Source: Sediminispirochaeta sp964394395 (GTDB lineage Bacteria; Spirochaetota; Spirochaetia; DSM-16054; Sediminispirochaetaceae). From it: DNA of 22,458 nt. The stretch's first letter is position 1; each line of letters begins with the position of its first letter. The translations under genes were made by a program, and so were the position numbers. Under the pieces are notes generated by a model. The model made no database searches, was not told the origin of the DNA, and worked only from the letters and a program-made list of their open reading frames with translations. The stretch lies in NCBI GenBank assembly GCA_964394395.1, contig CAYMWV010000040.1, positions 1 to 22,458 of the forward strand. Reading direction: 5' to 3'. Positions 1 to 8,272 of this stretch are shown in pieces.

Positions 1-938
1 CAGCTCCGTAATCCATTTTTTACCACATTTTGCATTTCAAAACTACCGGCGGTTGAAGGATCAACATTGAGCTCCTGGATATTCCCATCAGAGTCCAGGG
101 TGAAAGCAATCTCCATATTGATGATTCTTGGTATATCTGAGTCGGCGCCCATTTCTTGAGGAATGCTTATCTCTGGTGCCCGGATCAATACTCGCCTCCG
201 TCCCGATGAAAAGGTGATATCTTTTATCTGGTCGTTTGAAGCCGCATTTTCTCCTTCACTCTCCCCCGCTGCTTCACCAGCAGTACCGGATGATGCGCTT
301 CCAGTGGAACTTCGGGCTCCCCCCTCTTCCCTGCTCTTATTATCGATCTTTTTCAGCCGTTCGGCCAGTTCCTCCCCGGAAAAATTCAAAGTACTCTCCT
401 CCGAAACAGCCTCCTGGTCAGAAGGAGTTATCTGCTCATCAGGGCTCTCCTCGGGGCCAGGTACCGGATCGTCGCCAAACTCTATCCGGTTTGAGCGGGA
501 GCTGCTTGTTGGCCCTTGTGGGGTGATGCCGTCCAGGGGAGGAAGCTCCACCTGTTCCCGCCCTCTATTCGGCCTGCTTGGTGTTTGCGCCCCAGTGGAA
601 GAGCTCTCTTCGGGGGGGACCGGTTGAGCTGGCGCTTGAGGCGCCGGTTGAGGAGTAGGTGCGGAGGAATCAGGCCGAGGGGTCTGAGCTGCATCACCCG
701 CCGGGGCCGCTTCAACAGCGGCAGGGGCTGGTTCGGGCTCTTCTATTTCCGGGGGTTCCAGAGGCTCCGGAAGCTCCTCTACAGGATCGGCCAGATCCAG
801 CAGGACCACCGGCTTCATCTTTCGGGACTGATCGCTCTTTTCCCAGTCGATAAGGGAGAGAGGCACTGCCATCAGGAGATGAAACAGTGCGGCGAGAAGA
901 AAGGATATAAGCAGCCGTTCCCGGGTTAACCTGTCCAC
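1..938 (-). CDS. TonB-like energy transducer, C-terminus cut by window edge
   Basis: The frame opens with a GTG at 938, three bases after the exbD stop, with GGAAGAG in the exbD tail as a possible ribosome site. It then runs open to position 1, giving 312 codons. The product starts with a short basic segment and one hydrophobic anchor (about residues 9-30). A long Pro/Glu/Ala/Ser-rich stretch follows (about 50-235), typical of the periplasm-spanning part of TonB or TolA. A C-terminal segment with the look of a TonB_C domain begins near residue 240 (SGRRRVLIRAPEISIP, then INMEIAFTLDSDGNIQEL). TonB proteins carry energy from an ExbB-ExbD motor to outer-membrane partners. The position directly after exbB-exbD supports this. 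The last part of the domain lies outside the window, so TonB and TolA-like alternatives cannot be separated. Confidence 0.8.
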   Translation of the reverse strand, partial: MDRLTRERLLISFLLAALFHLLMAVPLSLIDWEKSDQSRKMKPVVLLDLADPVEELPEPLEPPEIEEPEPAPAAVEAAPAGDAAQTPRPDSSAPTPQPAPQAPAQPVPPEESSSTGAQTPSRPNRGREQVELPPLDGITPQGPTSSSRSNRIEFGDDPVPGPEESPDEQITPSDQEAVSEESTLNFSGEELAERLKKIDNKSREEGGARSSTGSASSGTAGEAAGESEGENAASNDQIKDITFSSGRRRVLIRAPEISIPQEMGADSDIPRIINMEIAFTLDSDGNIQELNVDPSTAGSFEMQNVVKNGLRS

Positions 939-940
939 GA

Positions 941-1339
941 TTACTCTTCCGTTGTCCTTAAGGTGATTCCAGAAAAACCGTTTTCCCGTAGAATATCCAG
1001 AAGCCTCACCATCAGGCTGTAGCTTACCCCGGAGTCGCCTTCGATGATCACCGCCTCAATCTCCTCCCGCTCTCTCAAGGTTTCGATTCCCTCAGGCAGG
1101 CTTTCCAGGGTAAAGGCTTCCCGGTTAAGATAGATCTCCTCCTCCGAAACGATGGAGACCACGAGTCGGGTCATCACCACCGGCTCGGCGGTACTGGAAT
1201 CGGGAAGTTCGATGGTGATCCCCGGGGTAAGGAGGAAGGTGCTGGATACCATAAAAAAGATCACCAGCTGAAACACCACATCGATCATCGGGATGAGATC
1301 CACCGATGCCGCCGGTTTGAGCCGCCGCTTGAAGGTCAT
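941..1339 (-). CDS. exbD: ExbD/TolR-type biopolymer transport protein
   Basis: This 132-residue protein has a basic cytoplasmic start, one transmembrane helix (about 15-35) and a periplasmic domain. The helix carries the family's key acidic residue, Asp20 in IPMIDVVFQL, equivalent to the proton-relay Asp of ExbD, TolR and MotB-like stators. The length is close to the usual 130-145. Its ATG overlaps the exbB stop by 4 bp (ATGA), with a purine-rich GGAGGGGAGGA ribosome site just upstream, so translation is probably coupled. It should pair with the ExbB protein encoded upstream and drive the TonB-like protein encoded downstream. ExbD and TolR are hard to tell apart by sequence. ExbD is preferred because the next gene is TonB-like and no pal or tolB is nearby. 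Confidence 0.92.
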   Translation of the reverse strand: MTFKRRLKPAASVDLIPMIDVVFQLVIFFMVSSTFLLTPGITIELPDSSTAEPVVMTRLVVSIVSEEEIYLNREAFTLESLPEGIETLREREEIEAVIIEGDSGVSYSLMVRLLDILRENGFSGITLRTTEE

Positions 1340-1962
1340 CGGGAATCCTCCCCTCCGGAGCTGCCCCCAATCAGGAGAATGAGATCATTTACCCGGGTCT
1401 CCATTCTGATAATCATGTGGTTCACCTTATTGACCAGGTAGTTGTAGAAGGTGATAGCGGGAATAGAGACTACTATACCGGCGGCGGTGGTGAGGAGAGC
1501 TTCAGAGATACCGGTAGCCAATAGTGAGGGGTCTCCTACCGCACCGAAGGAGCCTAATACACCAAATGCCTTGATATTACCCGTAACGGTGCCAAGGAGG
1601 CCCAGCAAGGGGCTGATATGGGCAATAGTGCCTAGGGAGGTGAGGAAGCGCTCAAGCTGAGGTATCTCCAGACTGGCCGCAGAGGTTATGGCGTCCTTCA
1701 TCTCCGCAGTACTGTACTCCCGGTATTCTATGCCCACCTTCATCAGATTCGCAATGGGAGAGGGATTGTTTTCGCAGATATCAATCGCCTCATCGTAGTG
1801 GCTCTTTTGCAGGGCCGCTTTCAAACGGTTTATCAGCTGATCTTCATCCACCTTTATCTTGCGGAAAAAGAGAAGCCTCTCAATAATAATGGCAATGCCA
1901 GCGATACTGAGCAGGAGGATCAGCACCATGATGATGCCGCCTTTTTCTATCAACATGAACAT
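1336..1962 (-). CDS. exbB: ExbB/TolQ/MotA-family proton channel protein
   Basis: This 208-residue inner-membrane protein has three hydrophobic helices (about 8-33, 106-128, 150-176) and a cytoplasmic loop between the first and second, as in ExbB and TolQ. The motif ISPLLGLLGTVTGNI (116-130) and the TTAAGIVVSIPA segment in helix 3 are the family signature containing the pore-lining Thr residues. It forms the pentameric channel around ExbD that converts proton motive force into movement of TonB. An AAGGAG site six bases before the ATG at 1962 fixes the start. It follows the barrel gene after 22 bp and overlaps exbD by 4 bp, so it belongs to the same operon. Confidence 0.92.
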   Translation of the reverse strand: MFMLIEKGGIIMVLILLLSIAGIAIIIERLLFFRKIKVDEDQLINRLKAALQKSHYDEAIDICENNPSPIANLMKVGIEYREYSTAEMKDAITSAASLEIPQLERFLTSLGTIAHISPLLGLLGTVTGNIKAFGVLGSFGAVGDPSLLATGISEALLTTAAGIVVSIPAITFYNYLVNKVNHMIIRMETRVNDLILLIGGSSGGEDSR

Positions 1963-1984
1963 ATGTTTCTCCTTACACTATTTT

Positions 1985-3601
1985 TCATAGTGAAATTTTC
2001 AGTTTAAGGGAGAGGGATGCCCCCTCTTCGATAAAGGGATCGATGCCGATTCTTCCGGAATCCAGAAACGGTTCGAGAAGATCCCTCCCCTCCAGGCTTG
2101 TCTGGATTCCATCCGCCAGAAGCCAGGAGAGGGTAAGATCAAGCAGAGGAAGCTGCTGGGAAGAGAGAAAGTTCCATGCCATATAAAGCCTTCCGGTGAT
2201 ATCACCCTCCCGGCTCCCGTACTCCAGATAGGAAAAAATCCTTCCCGGCTGATCAAGGGGTGCTGGCGCAGCGCCCCACCAGCTCCCATACCCTGCACCG
2301 AGGATCAGCTCAGGGAACAGAGGCCAAAAGAGGGATCCCTCCCCGGCAAAAGCGAGTCCGGAGCTGGCAATCGGGCTAAAAGGGCCCCCACCGGTAATAT
2401 CATCCGAAAAGCTGGAAATTTTCGGAGTCTGGTTGCCATAGATCAGTGACCAGGAGCCCCGGAGGCCCAAAGCTTCAAGGGACTTCCATTCCAATGAACC
2501 ATCCCAGAACCACTGCTCCTGCAGGTCAGGTAGAGAGGAGCTGGCCCAGTAGGGGAGGAGTTCCCAGTAATCATACCAGAGCGGAGAGAGGAGACGAAAA
2601 CCGGCGCTGCTGTTGTAGTTGAGAAAGGTTCCCACCGCCCCGCTAAGTGAAAGTGCAAAGGGATAGCGAAGCAGGGTAGAGAAATCCCACAGGATCCCCC
2701 CCTGCAGGTCAATCTCCATAGTAGGGAGGGGCAAAGAGAAAAGCAGGGAGGCATCGATAAGATGGCGGGGAGAATCAAGAGCCATATCGTGAAAGCGGTA
2801 ATCCACCCTCAAACCGAGAGCGAAGCGCTCAGGCTGGTACCGCAGCTCTGCCCAGGGGGAGAGGAAGAGCTCATCAAAGTCATGCTCCTCCACTCCGGCG
2901 AAGAGAGCCCTTGTATCCCGATAGGTTCCAGCTAAAGTGAGGAGAAGATCAGAAGTATCGGGACTGCGCCATTGCAGATTGAGGAAGGAGGAGCGGCGAA
3001 TAAAGGAACGGGCGTTATTCATCTGGCCCTGCAAGCCGTTCTCCCGCTCTTCATAGCTCCCATCAGCGGAAAATTCCCCCGCACCCGCACCACTTAGCCG
3101 GATATCGGCCTGAAGCAGATCGGTCCTGTCGAAAAAACCGGAACCAGACCGTTCTCCACTGTATCCATCCTTTCCATCGTGGAGGAACCGGAGGGAAAAC
3201 CGGGGACCTTCTCCAAGTTTATAGAGGGAGATATCTCCTGTCAGGCTGTTGTTGACCCCCCCCCCAACGATAGCCTCACTGAAAAAAGCGGCATCATCCT
3301 CGGGAAGGGCCATGCGAAGCTCCGGAATTACTGGGCTGACCGTAAGAATCTCCAAGTCCCCGATCTCGGCCTCTGGTGAGGGGAGCTTGAATTCCGGAAG
3401 GGGCAGCTGGGCTGCCGGAGGAAGGGGAGCGGAGATCTCCTCGGAACTTACATCCTCAATCTCGAGAATGAGCTCCGGAGCCAGGATCTCCGGCTCATCA
3501 GGTCCGCTGATGGTCTCTTGACCGTGGAGTATATCCTGACCGTGGATCAGAAAGAGGAGAAAGAAAAACATAAGATGTACGTGGATTGACAGCTTTCTCA
3601 T
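1985..3601 (-). CDS. Probable outer-membrane beta-barrel protein, family not recognised
   Basis: The chosen start is the ATG at 3601, which shares one base with the stop of the TPR gene (TAATG) and has a GGAGGGGAGAG ribosome site. It gives 538 residues. A signal peptide covers about residues 1-28. A Pro/Glu-rich linker follows (about 30-100), then a long region of alternating hydrophobic and polar residues rich in Trp, Tyr, Gly and Ser, ending in SLKLKISL. That ending fits a final beta strand. This is how outer-membrane barrels look. No clear plug domain of a classical TonB-dependent receptor was recognised. The neighbouring exbB-exbD-tonB genes suggest it is the energised outer-membrane partner, with the N-terminal linker a possible TonB contact. 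That role is inference. Confidence 0.7.
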   Translation of the reverse strand: MRKLSIHVHLMFFFLLFLIHGQDILHGQETISGPDEPEILAPELILEIEDVSSEEISAPLPPAAQLPLPEFKLPSPEAEIGDLEILTVSPVIPELRMALPEDDAAFFSEAIVGGGVNNSLTGDISLYKLGEGPRFSLRFLHDGKDGYSGERSGSGFFDRTDLLQADIRLSGAGAGEFSADGSYEERENGLQGQMNNARSFIRRSSFLNLQWRSPDTSDLLLTLAGTYRDTRALFAGVEEHDFDELFLSPWAELRYQPERFALGLRVDYRFHDMALDSPRHLIDASLLFSLPLPTMEIDLQGGILWDFSTLLRYPFALSLSGAVGTFLNYNSSAGFRLLSPLWYDYWELLPYWASSSLPDLQEQWFWDGSLEWKSLEALGLRGSWSLIYGNQTPKISSFSDDITGGGPFSPIASSGLAFAGEGSLFWPLFPELILGAGYGSWWGAAPAPLDQPGRIFSYLEYGSREGDITGRLYMAWNFLSSQQLPLLDLTLSWLLADGIQTSLEGRDLLEPFLDSGRIGIDPFIEEGASLSLKLKISL

Positions 3602-6528
3602 TACTCTCTCCCCTCCAGCAGATCCCTGCCCCGGGCCGCCCACTCTGAACCGGGATAGGAAGCCTCAATCTTCCGAATGATCTCCGCCGCTGTCTGCCGA
3701 TCCCCTCCCTCCTGGGCCGTTTCGGCGGCTCGGTAGAGCGATTTGGCAGAAAAGTCTTCATCCACCCCGAAAGCTGCAGCATCAAGATAGAACCGCACCG
3801 CCTTTTTCAGATTTTCCTGCGAAAAGGATAAGTCCCCAAGAAGGTAATAAGCCCGGGCAGCGGCCTCTCCATAACGGTCCGACACCTCCACTACCCGCTC
3901 CAGTAACTCTCTTGCCTCTCCTTCTTTCCGGTCGTACCGGTTCAAGTAGATCCGGGCAAGTTCCATCGTCGCCTCTACCCCTTCCCTGGAGGAGGTACCC
4001 TCCCTTTCCACAACAGCCTCGAATCGGGCTTCAGCCGGATTCGCTCCGTCAAGAATTTTACTCAGGGTGGAAACAGCAGTTTCTGCATCAATCAGCTCTC
4101 CCCGATCAGGGTAGAGGGCAAGAAGCCGACTGTAAAAGGCCAGGGATTTTCGATATTCCCCCACCCCTTGATACTCCCTGGCAAGTCCTTCAAGGGCATC
4201 CACATGGTAGGTGCTCTTTGGATGATCTTCAATCAATTTCTCCCAAAGCAAAATCGCCCGGTAGGGTTCACCTTGCTGAAGAGCCGCCCGGGCTCCATAA
4301 TGCAAACTGGCATCCACCAGTTTCCCCGATGGATAGCGGGTTCTGTAGAAGTAGAAGGCATCTCCCGCTTTCCCATACGCTCCCTGGAGATAGAAAAGTT
4401 CAGCTCGGTTATAAAGGGCATCTTCAGCAAAAATTCCGGTCTTATATCGCTGCCAGAGATCATAATAAGCGGTGGCTGCCTCATCATATCTCCCCTCCCC
4501 CTGCAGCAGTTGCGCATAGGCGTAAAGAGCGTCATCGGTGTAGTCGGACTGCTTTTGACCAATCAAACTCTGGTATGCAGCAGTGGCATACTCGATATTC
4601 CCGGCAGCAGCCAAGCTTCTGGCGTACATAAATATTCCCTTATCCGCATCTCTCCCGGCAACCTGCTGCCCATACTTTCCGAAGGTTCTGGAAGCTTCCT
4701 CATAGCGCCCCAGAGAAAAGAGGGACCAACCGTGAAGGTAAAGGGCTCGCTCAACCAGTTCGTGGTCAGGAAATCGTTTTTCCAGATCCGAAAAGCGGCT
4801 GACCGCAAGGTCAAAGTCAGCCAGACGATAGGCGGACCAGCCGGAATAGAAGAGCGCATAGGAGATTATAGTAGGATCCGGCTCTCCAGATAAAATCATT
4901 TCAAACTGAGCGAGGGCATCTTCATAACGTCGCTCTGTTACAAGGGAGAGAGCCAGCAAGTAGCGCACATCCTCCCCATCCCCGGAAAGACGCTCTAAAA
5001 GCAGGGGAGCGTTCCTGATGATCCGCTGGTAATCTTTCAACTGGTAGTAGAGCCGCAAAAGGTCCTTTTCAGCTTCCAGATCCTCGGGAGCCAGGGGGAG
5101 GTACTCCTTGAGAGCTTCAATTCCCCGGTCATACTGGTTCAAACTGATGTGGATCCTGCTTTTAAGACGGAGCAGATTCGGGATATTGTCGCCGGTATAA
5201 CCAGAAGAAAAGATATTCTCCACCAGGGCGAGGGCCCTGGAATAGTTACCGCTTCGGTATTCCGCATAGGAACGCAGGTACTCGGCCTCCGATCTCCTCT
5301 TCGTTTCAGGGAAACTGCCCAGAAGGTTTTCCAGACTCTTCGAAGCTTCCCTCCACTGTTCAAGGGAGGTCTGAAAATTGGCCAGAGTGAAGAGGATCTC
5401 CTCGCTTATTGCGCTCTGCCCGGAAGCTTCATTGGAAAGCCGACTAAGTGCCTCTTCTCTCTCCCCTTTTGCATGAATGTGCCGGGCAAGATAGAGGAGG
5501 GCCAGGTCCCTGCTACTCTCTATAGAAGAGGTTCGTATCACCCGTCTGAAATAGGAGGCAGCCAATTCCCCGGAACCGGCTCTAAATTGCTCTATTCCCG
5601 CCTGAAGGAGAAAGCTGTTCAAGAGCTCCGGTTTTTCTGCCAGGGCCAACTGAGCCCGATCAAAAAGGGCGTCCCGCTGCTCCTCCATTTGCAGATTTCG
5701 GTAGATCGAATAGAGCCGTTGGTAGGCCAGTGAGGCGGTATCCAGGGAGGCGTCTAAGGCTGTTTCATACCAGCTTACCGATTCCTCTTCCCGCCCCTTT
5801 CGATAGAGAGACTCAGCCTTGTAAAAAGCGAGCTTGAAGGACCACTGGGGAGTAAAAGAGGCTGGATCAACCCCCTCCATAAGGGATAAAGCCTCCTCTT
5901 CTCTCTCCGCCTCCAGAAGAAGGGAGACGGAGAAGGCGAGAAGCCAGGGATCCGGCTGCGCACTCTTCCCTGACTGCCCCCCTTTTTCTTCCTCCCCTAA
6001 CTCTCTTTTCAGGGCGGAGAGAGCCGTTTCTGCCGCCGCCTCTATAAGCCCCAGCTCTTGCAAGGTAAGAGCGAGATACTTCTCCCCATCTCCCTGGAGC
6101 TGATCCGGATCATTGGAGAGAAAACGGCGCAGCTCCTGTTCTGCTTTCCCGTAATCATTCAGGGAGAAATGGGCCAAGCCCTTCCAGAAGGGGATATATT
6201 CGACAAATCGGGTAGAACCGTACCGCTTTTCAACCCGGTCCAGCACCGAAAGGGACTCTCCGCTTTTCCCGGTTCGATAGAGGATCACCCCCTTGCGAAA
6301 CCAGGCATCGGATACATATTCCGATACCGGATAATCCTTGATTAATTCCTCATATCGGCGGAGAGCAAAGAGATAGTCACCCTTTCGAAACCGCGCTTCA
6401 GCTTCAAGAAAAAGGGCGGAAGCGGGGTTTTGGGCAAAAAGCTGGGCTGGCAGAAAGGTTCCCCCCAGGAAAAACAGAAGGAGTAGGAGAACTAAACTGA
6501 CAGGAAAGAGTTTACCATTGCCTCTCAT
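3601..6528 (-). CDS. Large periplasmic tetratricopeptide-repeat protein
   Basis: The product is 975 residues from the ATG at 6528. An in-frame ATG at 6537 abuts the AGGAG sequence directly, while 6528 lies nine bases from it and is preferred. A signal peptide (about residues 1-33) ends near LFAQ. The rest is almost entirely TPR helices, for example FRKGDYLFALRRYEELIKDY at the start, with at least fifteen repeats of the YbgF/BamD type (recurrent A-Y-G-A and P spacing). TPR arrays are protein-docking scaffolds. Its place between a secreted peptidase and a barrel, upstream of exbB-exbD-tonB, suggests a periplasmic scaffold for that complex. The downstream barrel gene starts on its stop codon, implying coupled synthesis. 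Confidence 0.85.
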   Translation of the reverse strand: MRGNGKLFPVSLVLLLLLFFLGGTFLPAQLFAQNPASALFLEAEARFRKGDYLFALRRYEELIKDYPVSEYVSDAWFRKGVILYRTGKSGESLSVLDRVEKRYGSTRFVEYIPFWKGLAHFSLNDYGKAEQELRRFLSNDPDQLQGDGEKYLALTLQELGLIEAAAETALSALKRELGEEEKGGQSGKSAQPDPWLLAFSVSLLLEAEREEEALSLMEGVDPASFTPQWSFKLAFYKAESLYRKGREEESVSWYETALDASLDTASLAYQRLYSIYRNLQMEEQRDALFDRAQLALAEKPELLNSFLLQAGIEQFRAGSGELAASYFRRVIRTSSIESSRDLALLYLARHIHAKGEREEALSRLSNEASGQSAISEEILFTLANFQTSLEQWREASKSLENLLGSFPETKRRSEAEYLRSYAEYRSGNYSRALALVENIFSSGYTGDNIPNLLRLKSRIHISLNQYDRGIEALKEYLPLAPEDLEAEKDLLRLYYQLKDYQRIIRNAPLLLERLSGDGEDVRYLLALSLVTERRYEDALAQFEMILSGEPDPTIISYALFYSGWSAYRLADFDLAVSRFSDLEKRFPDHELVERALYLHGWSLFSLGRYEEASRTFGKYGQQVAGRDADKGIFMYARSLAAAGNIEYATAAYQSLIGQKQSDYTDDALYAYAQLLQGEGRYDEAATAYYDLWQRYKTGIFAEDALYNRAELFYLQGAYGKAGDAFYFYRTRYPSGKLVDASLHYGARAALQQGEPYRAILLWEKLIEDHPKSTYHVDALEGLAREYQGVGEYRKSLAFYSRLLALYPDRGELIDAETAVSTLSKILDGANPAEARFEAVVEREGTSSREGVEATMELARIYLNRYDRKEGEARELLERVVEVSDRYGEAAARAYYLLGDLSFSQENLKKAVRFYLDAAAFGVDEDFSAKSLYRAAETAQEGGDRQTAAEIIRKIEASYPGSEWAARGRDLLEGRE

Positions 6529-6540
6529 GAAATACATCTC

Positions 6541-7905
6541 CTATTGTCTACGCAGGCTGGGCTCAAGCCTGATGGCAGGAGGATCAAAGTTGCTCTCTCC
6601 ATCAATTCTGACCAGATGTATATATGCACCGTCATATGCTCCGTCATATGCACCATCATAACCCATTAGAAAGGATTCCACAGGGGTTTTAACCGCACCG
6701 CCATGAAGACTTTCATAGATATCTATTTCCAGCTTACCGTATTCGTTCAAGTAGGGAAAGAGAACCGCAGTATGATAATGCTCCCGCAATGGAGGCTCCC
6801 CTCTCTGATCGTTAACGGACAGGAGATAGAAATTTCCCGGTTCCCGTACCGCCAGCTCCCAGGCAATTGGCTTGATCCAGGCTCGGGGGTAGCCTATATT
6901 GCGACGGTAGGGGTGGTACTGTAGATCATCTACATCAATCTGATCGTAGGAAGCATTCGGATGAACGATCTGCCGGTAGAGAAGAGCAAGATTCCTGGTC
7001 CAGTCGAGGCCAAACCAGGGTTGCCGCTCCTCCTCCAGCTGTCGGCTCCAGCGGTTGTTCCGCTCCTCCTCCGGAGCCCGTCTCAATTGGTCCACCGGGA
7101 AAAGGCTCCCGGTTTTCGGGAAGGCCAGGCCGTCTACCACCCATTTAACAAAGCCTGAACAGTTTAGCCCCGGTGCATCTCCCTCCTGGGGTGAACCGTC
7201 CCTTATATAGACCCATTTCCCATCCCGGTCCAGAGCACCATCCCCAGCATAGGGGAGTTTGGGAAGAAGAGAGCCGATCAAGGTGGAGAGCTCCTTCAGA
7301 GAACCGCCGGCAAGAGAAGCAGGATCGGGGAAGTAGAAGCTCCAATCCACATAGCCCCTGCTCATTTCGGCAAAATCTGAAAAGGGAGCCTGGAGAAACG
7401 TTTCAAAGGGGAGAGCAAGGGGGACCGATTTCTGAATGGGCCGTCCCTCCAGGTAGATGGTAAACACCACCCCTGAACCATCCTCTTTGGGATACACCTC
7501 GATATAGGAGGAACCATCGGGGGTAATCATGATGGTGACAAATTCAACCGCTTCTCCCCTTGCGGGATAATGAAGGACCCAGGCACCCCTGCCGGGATTA
7601 TCCAGATCCCACTCATCCCCAAAAGTAAAACAGGAGCGAAAGGCATTCCCCCCCTCTTCATCTTTCAAAATAAAGTAGCGAACCGAAACTCCCGCATCAG
7701 GAACCGGGCGCAGGTCGTCTACCAGCTCCTTATCCCCCTGCAGCACCTCTCTTCTAAGAAAATCGTGTTCCGGCGGCAGGAGCAGCTTGCGATAGGAGCC
7801 CCCCCATTCATGGATGAGCGACTCTCCCGAAAGGGAAGCAACAAGCGTAAGAGACAGGAGTGTGGCCCATAGGAGAAAAAAATCTCTTTTCTTATACCTC
7901 ATCAT
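6541..7905 (-). CDS. Secreted protein, putative NlpC/P60-like cysteine peptidase
   Basis: This 454-residue protein has a signal peptide (about 1-27, basic MMRYKKRD then a hydrophobic run). The segment GLNCSGFVKWVV (Cys249) resembles the nucleophile motif of NlpC/P60 wall peptidases, usually DCSGF. EHYHTAVLF (His376 and His378) fits the catalytic His strand, and DIYESLHGG follows as in the third strand. These enzymes cut peptide bonds in peptidoglycan. The spacing between Cys and His is long (about 130 residues), so the fold is an atypical member at best. The N-terminal 200 residues are not recognised. ATG 7905 overlaps the merR-type stop by 4 bp and has little ribosome-site signal, so coupled translation is likely. 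A second ATG at 7902 is also possible. Confidence 0.65.
   Translation of the reverse strand: MMRYKKRDFFLLWATLLSLTLVASLSGESLIHEWGGSYRKLLLPPEHDFLRREVLQGDKELVDDLRPVPDAGVSVRYFILKDEEGGNAFRSCFTFGDEWDLDNPGRGAWVLHYPARGEAVEFVTIMITPDGSSYIEVYPKEDGSGVVFTIYLEGRPIQKSVPLALPFETFLQAPFSDFAEMSRGYVDWSFYFPDPASLAGGSLKELSTLIGSLLPKLPYAGDGALDRDGKWVYIRDGSPQEGDAPGLNCSGFVKWVVDGLAFPKTGSLFPVDQLRRAPEEERNNRWSRQLEEERQPWFGLDWTRNLALLYRQIVHPNASYDQIDVDDLQYHPYRRNIGYPRAWIKPIAWELAVREPGNFYLLSVNDQRGEPPLREHYHTAVLFPYLNEYGKLEIDIYESLHGGAVKTPVESFLMGYDGAYDGAYDGAYIHLVRIDGESNFDPPAIRLEPSLRRQ
6622..6657 (+). repeat. Three in-frame 12-bp tandem repeats (encode DGAY units)
   Basis: Three consecutive 12-bp units (ATATGC[A/T]CC[G/A]TC) start at 6622, 6634 and 6646. 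On the minus strand they encode a repeated Asp-Gly-Ala-Tyr run near residues 415-429 of the putative peptidase. The unit length keeps the frame, so copy-number change would lengthen the protein without breaking it. Confidence 0.85.
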
Positions 7906-8267
7906 TTCTCAATATCGGAAGATTCCGGGGGAAAACCAAGTTTTTCCAGCTTTTCCGCCTGTTTATCCACAAGTTGGCTTAGAAAAAGGAGGTCCCGGCG
8001 TAATGCTCTGACCGAAGCGAGGGGGCCCGAGGAGACCTGGCTGCTCTCCTCCCAAACTGCCCTGGAAACCCCCTCCAGGGTCATCCTGCGCTCTATAACC
8101 AGGTACCTGATCCGGAATAGAAGCTGTAAATCGTCAATGGAATAGCGGCGCCTGCCGCCATCATCCTTCTCAGGGTTAAGAAACTGCAGCTCCCGCTCCC
8201 AATAGCGAAGCACATGGGGCTTTATATCAAGGAGCGAACAGACCTGGCCGATCGAATAGCCTTCCAC
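7902..8267 (-). CDS. MerR-family DNA-binding regulator
   Basis: This 121-residue protein starts with a MerR-type winged helix-turn-helix: YSIGQVCSLLDIKPHVLRYW (about 4-23), then GGRRRYSIDDLQLLFRIRYL. The length and the charged C-terminal helix fit a minimal MerR protein with a short dimerisation helix. No cysteine metal site or drug-binding domain follows. The start is a GTG at 8267, with GGAGGA about ten bases upstream overlapping the der stop. It lies 5 bp after der and overlaps the next gene by 4 bp, so it is made within the operon. Its ligand and target are unknown. Autoregulation of the operon or control elsewhere are both possible. Confidence 0.85.
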   Translation of the reverse strand: MEGYSIGQVCSLLDIKPHVLRYWERELQFLNPEKDDGGRRRYSIDDLQLLFRIRYLVIERRMTLEGVSRAVWEESSQVSSGPLASVRALRRDLLFLSQLVDKQAEKLEKLGFPPESSDIEK

Positions 8268-8272
8268 AAACG

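Noticed and set aside
163..929. Plus-strand open frames at the left edge
   Set aside because: The minus strand holds a continuous TonB-like frame with coherent anchor, linker and C-terminal domain.
3912..4893. Long plus-strand open frames opposite the TPR gene (about 240 codons)
   Set aside because: No ribosome sites, no recognisable domains, and the opposite strand has clear TPR coding.
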